A stretch of DNA of 16,883 nt. Source: JAZFYD01 sp036443405 (GTDB lineage: Bacteria; Planctomycetota; PLA2). Numbering within the stretch: position 1 is the stretch's first letter; each line of letters begins with the position of its first letter. Location: NCBI GenBank assembly GCA_036443405.1, contig JAZFYD010000128.1, forward strand, positions 1 through 16,883. Direction: 5' to 3'. The notes beneath the pieces were generated by a model. It was not told where the DNA came from. It made no database searches and saw nothing but the letters and a program-made list of their open reading frames with translations. The position numbers and the translations under genes are program-made. Below, one piece after another: positions 12,800 through 16,883 of this stretch.

Positions 12800-15139
12800 A
12801 TGACGGAAGAGGATTCGCGCGACGACGCGTTCCACCTGGCGGGCGACCGCCTGGGCAAGTTCACGATCCTGTCCGAACTCGGGCGGGGCTCGATGGGCGT
12901 TGTTTATGAGGCCTTCCAAGAGGATCTCAAGCGCAAGGTCGCCCTGAAGGTCCTTCCGGCCAACATCGCGTTGGAGAAAAAACAGGTCGAGCGCTTCCGA
13001 CGCGAAGCCGAGTCCGCCGCCCGGCTGCGCCACGACAACATCATCCCGATCTACGAGATCGGGCACGCCGAGAACACCCACTACTTCGTCATGGAGCTCG
13101 TGGACGGCGGCTCGATGACCGAGCGCTGCCGCGCGCATGACGATGTGATCAATGAAGCCGCCCGTGTCGCCCACGACTGCGCCTCGGGGCTGGCCCACGC
13201 CCACGAGCGCGGCGTGATCCACCGCGACATCAAGCCGGCCAACATACTCGTGGCCCGCGACGGCCGCGTGGTCATCACGGACTTCGGCCTGGCGCGCATC
13301 ACCGAATCGATGAGCCTGACGAGCACCGATGCCATCGTCGGCACACCCAAATACATGAGCCCGGAGCAGATCCTGCGTGGCACGGAGAAGCTCGACGGGC
13401 GTTCGGACATCTATTCGCTCGGCGCCGCGCTTTACGAAGTGGTCGCGGGCCGGCCGCCGATCGACGCGCCTTCGGTGCAGGCATTCATCCGCTCGGTCCT
13501 GGAGGACCGGCCGCCGAACCCGCGGCGCTTCAACAAGAAGATCCCCCACGATTTGGCGACGATCATTCTGCGCTGCCTCGAAAAGAACGCCGCGGATCGC
13601 TACCAGGACGGCGCCTCGCTCGTGGCGGACCTCCAACGCTTTCTGAGCGGCGAGCGCATCCACGCCAAACCCAAGGGCATCGCCGCGCGCAGCCTCGAAA
13701 CGGTGCGCCGCCATCGCGTGATCGCGAGCCTGAGCGCGGTCGCCATCGTCGCGGGCATCAGCGCGCTGGCGCTGTGGCAAAGCGGCGAGGACAGCAAACG
13801 CCAACTCGAGGGCACCACCCAGGAGTTGCGCTTCAGTGAGCGCATCGCGGAGATTCGCGCGATAGCAGCGACGAATCTCGGACGGGCGATCGACGAGGTG
13901 GAGAAGCTTGTGCAGAAGATGCCCGACAACGCGGAGGTGACCGCGGAGCGCGAGGGGCTCTACGCCCGGCGCGCGCAGCAGTCGATCCTCGACGGCCGAT
14001 TCGGGCCGGCGCTGGAGGACCTCCGTCGCGCCGGCACACTCCGCGATCCGTTCTGGTTCCAGATGATGCTCATCGAGGTCGGCGAGTTCGATGAAGCGAA
14101 GAGCGAGGCCGAAGAACCGGGCACAGCCGACGATCTGCGCAAGCTCACCCTCGCGCGCGCTCAGCTCGAACAGGATCGCGACTTCAACGGCGCGCTGGAC
14201 ACCCTCGCGGATGTGGAACGCGACACGGCGTTCCACCACCTCACACGCGCCGAGGCGCACTACTCGCTCGGCATCCAACTGGAGCAGGTCAGCGCGGAGA
14301 GGGCGAAGGGGAGGTTCGCGGGCGCTCAAGATGAACTCAGCAGCCTTTTCGAAGGCTCGATGTCCATTCGCGAACCCTGGCTGCTCGTTCGCATCAAGTG
14401 GTTCCGCGAGGAGGTGCGCGCGCGCCTCGGCAAGAAGACCAACCTCGGCGATGTGCTTCTTGGGTTGGGCGGCAGCGCGCAGGAATCGATCCGGCAGCTC
14501 ACGCGCCTCGTGGAGGTCGATACGGAGGCGGAGCGCGACAACGTGATTGCGTACGTGCGTGCGGTGCTGGGGCTGCACGGACTGGGCCCGGAGACGCTCG
14601 CGGCCGTCATGCAGGACGAGGCGGAGAAGCGGCTGGAGGCGGCCAAGGATCCGGCGACCGAGGTGCGCGCGTATCTCCTCTCGAGCGTGGCGTACCTGAG
14701 CAGCGGGCAGCTCGCGGACTCGGCGAGCGCACTGGCTGAGGCTGACGATGTAGACCTGGGGATTGCCGAGACCGACGAGTTGAAGGCGTATCTCTACTGG
14801 GGCCGGTCGCTGCTCGGCGCTTTGGTGCGCCAGGGTTACGACACGCAGGCGCTCCACTTCTCGATCTACGCATGCGACTTCGCGCTCGGCGCGGAGGCGT
14901 TCCCGCATCGCGTCCAGCTCGTCACCAACAGCCTCCTGCTCGCGGAGCGGGCGCTGGCGCTGGGCAGAGCCGAAGACGTCGAGAGCGCCAAACAGGCGTT
15001 CCTGCGGCTTCCCGAGGACCTGCAGCAGCTGGTGGCCGGCTACCTCGCAGCGGTCAACGCCGCGGCTTCCGACCCGGACCCTGACCCTGCCCCCGGGGGC
15101 GACGACGGGCCTTCAGATCCTCAAGAGCCTGGGCGGTAA
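12800..15139 (+). CDS. Membrane Ser/Thr protein kinase (Hanks/PknB type) with a helical-repeat C-terminal region
   Basis: Counting from the ATG at 12800 (a TTG 3 bp earlier is also possible), the protein has 779 residues. Residues 20-282 are a complete kinase domain: LGRGSMGVV loop (27-35), catalytic lysine in VALKVL (Lys50), HRDIKPANI (catalytic Asp143), DFG (161-163), GTPKYMSPE and DIYSLG. All key residues are present, so it should be active. A single membrane helix follows at about 308-326 (VIASLSAVAIVAGISALAL). The remaining 450 residues are mostly helical with TPR-like pairs, probably outside the membrane, possibly a sensor. The protein ends in an acidic, proline-rich tail (SDPDPDPAPGGDDGPSD). 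The last 86 bp overlap the opposite-strand gene tail-to-tail. Such kinases are numerous in planctomycetes and related bacteria. Substrate and signal are unknown. Confidence 0.92.
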   Translation: MTEEDSRDDAFHLAGDRLGKFTILSELGRGSMGVVYEAFQEDLKRKVALKVLPANIALEKKQVERFRREAESAARLRHDNIIPIYEIGHAENTHYFVMELVDGGSMTERCRAHDDVINEAARVAHDCASGLAHAHERGVIHRDIKPANILVARDGRVVITDFGLARITESMSLTSTDAIVGTPKYMSPEQILRGTEKLDGRSDIYSLGAALYEVVAGRPPIDAPSVQAFIRSVLEDRPPNPRRFNKKIPHDLATIILRCLEKNAADRYQDGASLVADLQRFLSGERIHAKPKGIAARSLETVRRHRVIASLSAVAIVAGISALALWQSGEDSKRQLEGTTQELRFSERIAEIRAIAATNLGRAIDEVEKLVQKMPDNAEVTAEREGLYARRAQQSILDGRFGPALEDLRRAGTLRDPFWFQMMLIEVGEFDEAKSEAEEPGTADDLRKLTLARAQLEQDRDFNGALDTLADVERDTAFHHLTRAEAHYSLGIQLEQVSAERAKGRFAGAQDELSSLFEGSMSIREPWLLVRIKWFREEVRARLGKKTNLGDVLLGLGGSAQESIRQLTRLVEVDTEAERDNVIAYVRAVLGLHGLGPETLAAVMQDEAEKRLEAAKDPATEVRAYLLSSVAYLSSGQLADSASALAEADDVDLGIAETDELKAYLYWGRSLLGALVRQGYDTQALHFSIYACDFALGAEAFPHRVQLVTNSLLLAERALALGRAEDVESAKQAFLRLPEDLQQLVAGYLAAVNAAASDPDPDPAPGGDDGPSDPQEPGR

Positions 15140-16883
15140 CACGATCGCACTTGAGGTTCTTGAGCAGCACCGAGATCTTGCCGTCCGCGCCGTTCGCGAA
15201 ACCGTGGATCAGGACGGCGCCCTCGGAGTCCATGCCGAGATAGGCGTACTCCTTGTCCGTACCAGGCACGCTGAAGATCGTCGGCGGCAACATGCCCCGG
15301 GACTTCTTGACCTCGTCGAGGCCGTCCGGCAGCTTGCCGTGCTCGCGCCGGTAGCGGCGCAACAGGATTCGCATGAGCTGGAGGTTGCCCTCGCACTGCT
15401 GCGCGATGTTGGCGTGGTCGCTGACCGCGACCTGGACGGGCGGTGCGATCTCGGGCGTACGCCCCGCCCAGAACGCCGCGGCGACACCGCCGAGGGCGGC
15501 TGTCTGGGCGATCAGGATCGTCGTCGTGTCGAGCGCGCCATGGGACTGCCAATGAACGCCGCGCTCGTCGGCGTAGCGCCAGCTGATGCTCCCGTAGAGG
15601 TGCTGCGTGAGGGTGTCGACCTCGGGTAGCTCGAACACCTGGGTCGCGCCGGCCTGCTGAGGCATGCACTGCACGATCGGCATCAGCGTGTCGTAGAGCG
15701 TCGCCATCAACCGTTTCACGTCGGTGTAGGACACCGCCAACGCGTTCTCCGGGACCCTTTGGCGCAACGCACCGAAGTCGCGGTTGGCGCGCAGGGACGG
15801 CTTGCGGCCCTGCTTGACGGCCACGAATCGCTGGAACGAAAGCGGGAACGGCGTGATCAGCAGATGGCCGTCCACAATGCCGAACGTGGGAGCGAGCGGG
15901 ATCGTAAGCGGGATCCCATTGTTTCCGGGGTGCCAGAGCGGAACGACGTGAGCCTTCACGCCACCGATGGATGCGTCCTTCATGCCGGCGCCCTTCGGCC
16001 ACGGCGCGCTGGAGATGATCTTCACAAGCGCTCTTTCGAGGCGCTCGCCGTCCTTGACCTTGCAGATCAGGCCGAGGTCCGGGATGAGGCCGTGGTTGCG
16101 GCCGATCACGAATCCACCTTCCGGCCCCATCTGGCCCAAAAGGTCCGCGCGTAGGTCGATGCCCAACTTCGCCTTGATGAACCGCTCGGCGTTTTGGGTT
16201 TTTTGGGCGGCCATCGGCAGCGAGCCGAAGACGTCCCAGAGCAGTTCCGGATTGAACCGGCCCGCCGACGCGAAGATGCAATTCTTCGGCGCGAAGTCGA
16301 GGGCCGTGAAGCCGGGTCTCTCGGCCGGGCCGAACAGCTTCGCGATGCCGGTGCGCTCGCCATCGAACAGCAGCGAAAGACGCGAGCCGAAGCCGTCGCC
16401 GTTCACGGCAGCTGCCAAAGCGATCGTCTTGAGCGAATCGAGCCCAAAGGCCCGCATTCCCTGGCGAACTTGCGCGACCTCCTCGCCGAACACTGTCTCG
16501 GCGGACGCGAGCAGCGTGTCGACCTGCACGACCATGGTCGTCGTGCGGGTACCGCCGGTCGAGTACAGAGAGCCTTCGTGCCGCTTGGACTTGGCGAGCG
16601 TGTCCAGCTTGTCCTTGTCGATATGGCGGTCCCAGAGATCCTCTATGCGCTCCTGACTCGTCGCGAGCACGACCATGCGGTCGATCGCCGCGGCGTAGAG
16701 CGCGACGCGCCCGATGCGCGCTATCGTGTACGCGTGGTCGCGATAGGCGACCTCAGCGTAGAGCGTCTTCATCATTTCGTCGACGTCGCCGAGACGCTCT
16801 TGCTTCATCTCCAGTGCGGCGGCGGCGCCGAGGCGCTTGATCATCTCCAGGGCCTCTGTGGCCTGCCCCTTCACGCGTAGCGC
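15054..16883 (-). CDS. Unrecognised membrane protein with pseudopilin-like C-terminal segment, 5' end outside the window
   Basis: The frame is open to the window edge (codons before the GTG at 16874 read ALR), so the N-terminus is missing; 609 residues are visible. The first 470 or so lack a motif I can assign firmly. They resemble the DUF3352-like proteins of planctomycetes in pattern (FxALDFAPKNCIFASAGRF, then LPEVDTLTQHLYGSISW). A membrane helix follows (about TTTILIAQTAALGGVAAAFW). Next is a segment like the variable part of type II secretion or DUF1559 pseudopilins: CEGNLQLMRILLRRYRREHG, then KLPDGLDEV, then YAYLGMDSEGAVLIHG. The end is a basic tail (KARRRPRGQGQGPGRKPRR). Here the pilin-like part sits at the C-terminus, not after a type III signal. 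It converges on the kinase gene with an 86-bp overlap, which may link the two functionally. Function unknown. Confidence 0.8.
   Translation of the reverse strand, partial: ALRVKGQATEALEMIKRLGAAAALEMKQERLGDVDEMMKTLYAEVAYRDHAYTIARIGRVALYAAAIDRMVVLATSQERIEDLWDRHIDKDKLDTLAKSKRHEGSLYSTGGTRTTTMVVQVDTLLASAETVFGEEVAQVRQGMRAFGLDSLKTIALAAAVNGDGFGSRLSLLFDGERTGIAKLFGPAERPGFTALDFAPKNCIFASAGRFNPELLWDVFGSLPMAAQKTQNAERFIKAKLGIDLRADLLGQMGPEGGFVIGRNHGLIPDLGLICKVKDGERLERALVKIISSAPWPKGAGMKDASIGGVKAHVVPLWHPGNNGIPLTIPLAPTFGIVDGHLLITPFPLSFQRFVAVKQGRKPSLRANRDFGALRQRVPENALAVSYTDVKRLMATLYDTLMPIVQCMPQQAGATQVFELPEVDTLTQHLYGSISWRYADERGVHWQSHGALDTTTILIAQTAALGGVAAAFWAGRTPEIAPPVQVAVSDHANIAQQCEGNLQLMRILLRRYRREHGKLPDGLDEVKKSRGMLPPTIFSVPGTDKEYAYLGMDSEGAVLIHGFANGADGKISVLLKNLKCDRVTAQALEDLKARRRPRGQGQGPGRKPRR

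Noticed and set aside
12716..14908. A 730-codon open frame on the minus strand opposite the kinase gene
   Set aside because: Composition is that of an antisense shadow, and the plus-strand kinase has every catalytic motif in place.

Overview
The window is GC-rich, densely packed bacterial DNA with no RNA genes, CRISPR array, transposase or integrase that I can see. Several features point to the Planctomycetota or a close relative: paired secreted alpha-alpha toroid (prenyltransferase/squalene-oxidase repeat) proteins, a Hanks-type kinase with one membrane segment and a large helical sensor region, a membrane protein with a pseudopilin-like tail, and a short hairpin repeat between genes. This assignment rests on gene style, not on a marker gene.

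Left block, minus strand (about 9368 down to 1). The genes run in one direction in this order: a flavoprotein/polyferredoxin fusion, arsM, arsS, a membrane GT-C/GT2 glycosyltransferase fusion, two tandem toroid proteins, and the first 68 codons of a Cys/Met-metabolism PLP enzyme cut by the window edge. arsM-arsS is the recognised arsenosugar core. ArsM methylates arsenite, and ArsS transfers a 5'-deoxyadenosyl group from SAM to dimethylarsenite. arsM, arsS and the glycosyltransferase gene overlap, and both toroid genes are 3 bp apart, so much of the block looks co-translated. The polyferredoxin could supply electrons for arsenic reduction or radical-SAM activation, and the glycosyltransferase could add a sugar or lipid-linked sugar; both roles are inferred from position. 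Between the last toroid gene and the PLP enzyme lies a two-copy 39-bp hairpin repeat, then a perfect G6/C6 hairpin touching the start codon.

Middle block, plus strand (9471-12450). A YtrA-type GntR regulator, an ABC ATPase and an ABC-2 type permease with a large extra C-terminal domain form an operon with ATGA overlaps. It diverges from the arsenic block across 102 bp that hold a perfect 9-bp inverted repeat, probably the regulator's operator, and a structured leader for the polyferredoxin.

Right block (12473-16883). A small Nfu-type Fe-S scaffold protein (minus) diverges from a membrane Ser/Thr kinase (plus). The kinase gene ends tail-to-tail with, and overlaps by 86 bp, an unrecognised membrane protein gene (minus) that runs off the right edge.

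The main candidate for something new is the arsenic block: arsM-arsS joined to a permuted flavin/polyferredoxin electron-transfer protein and to a two-domain membrane glycosyltransferase.
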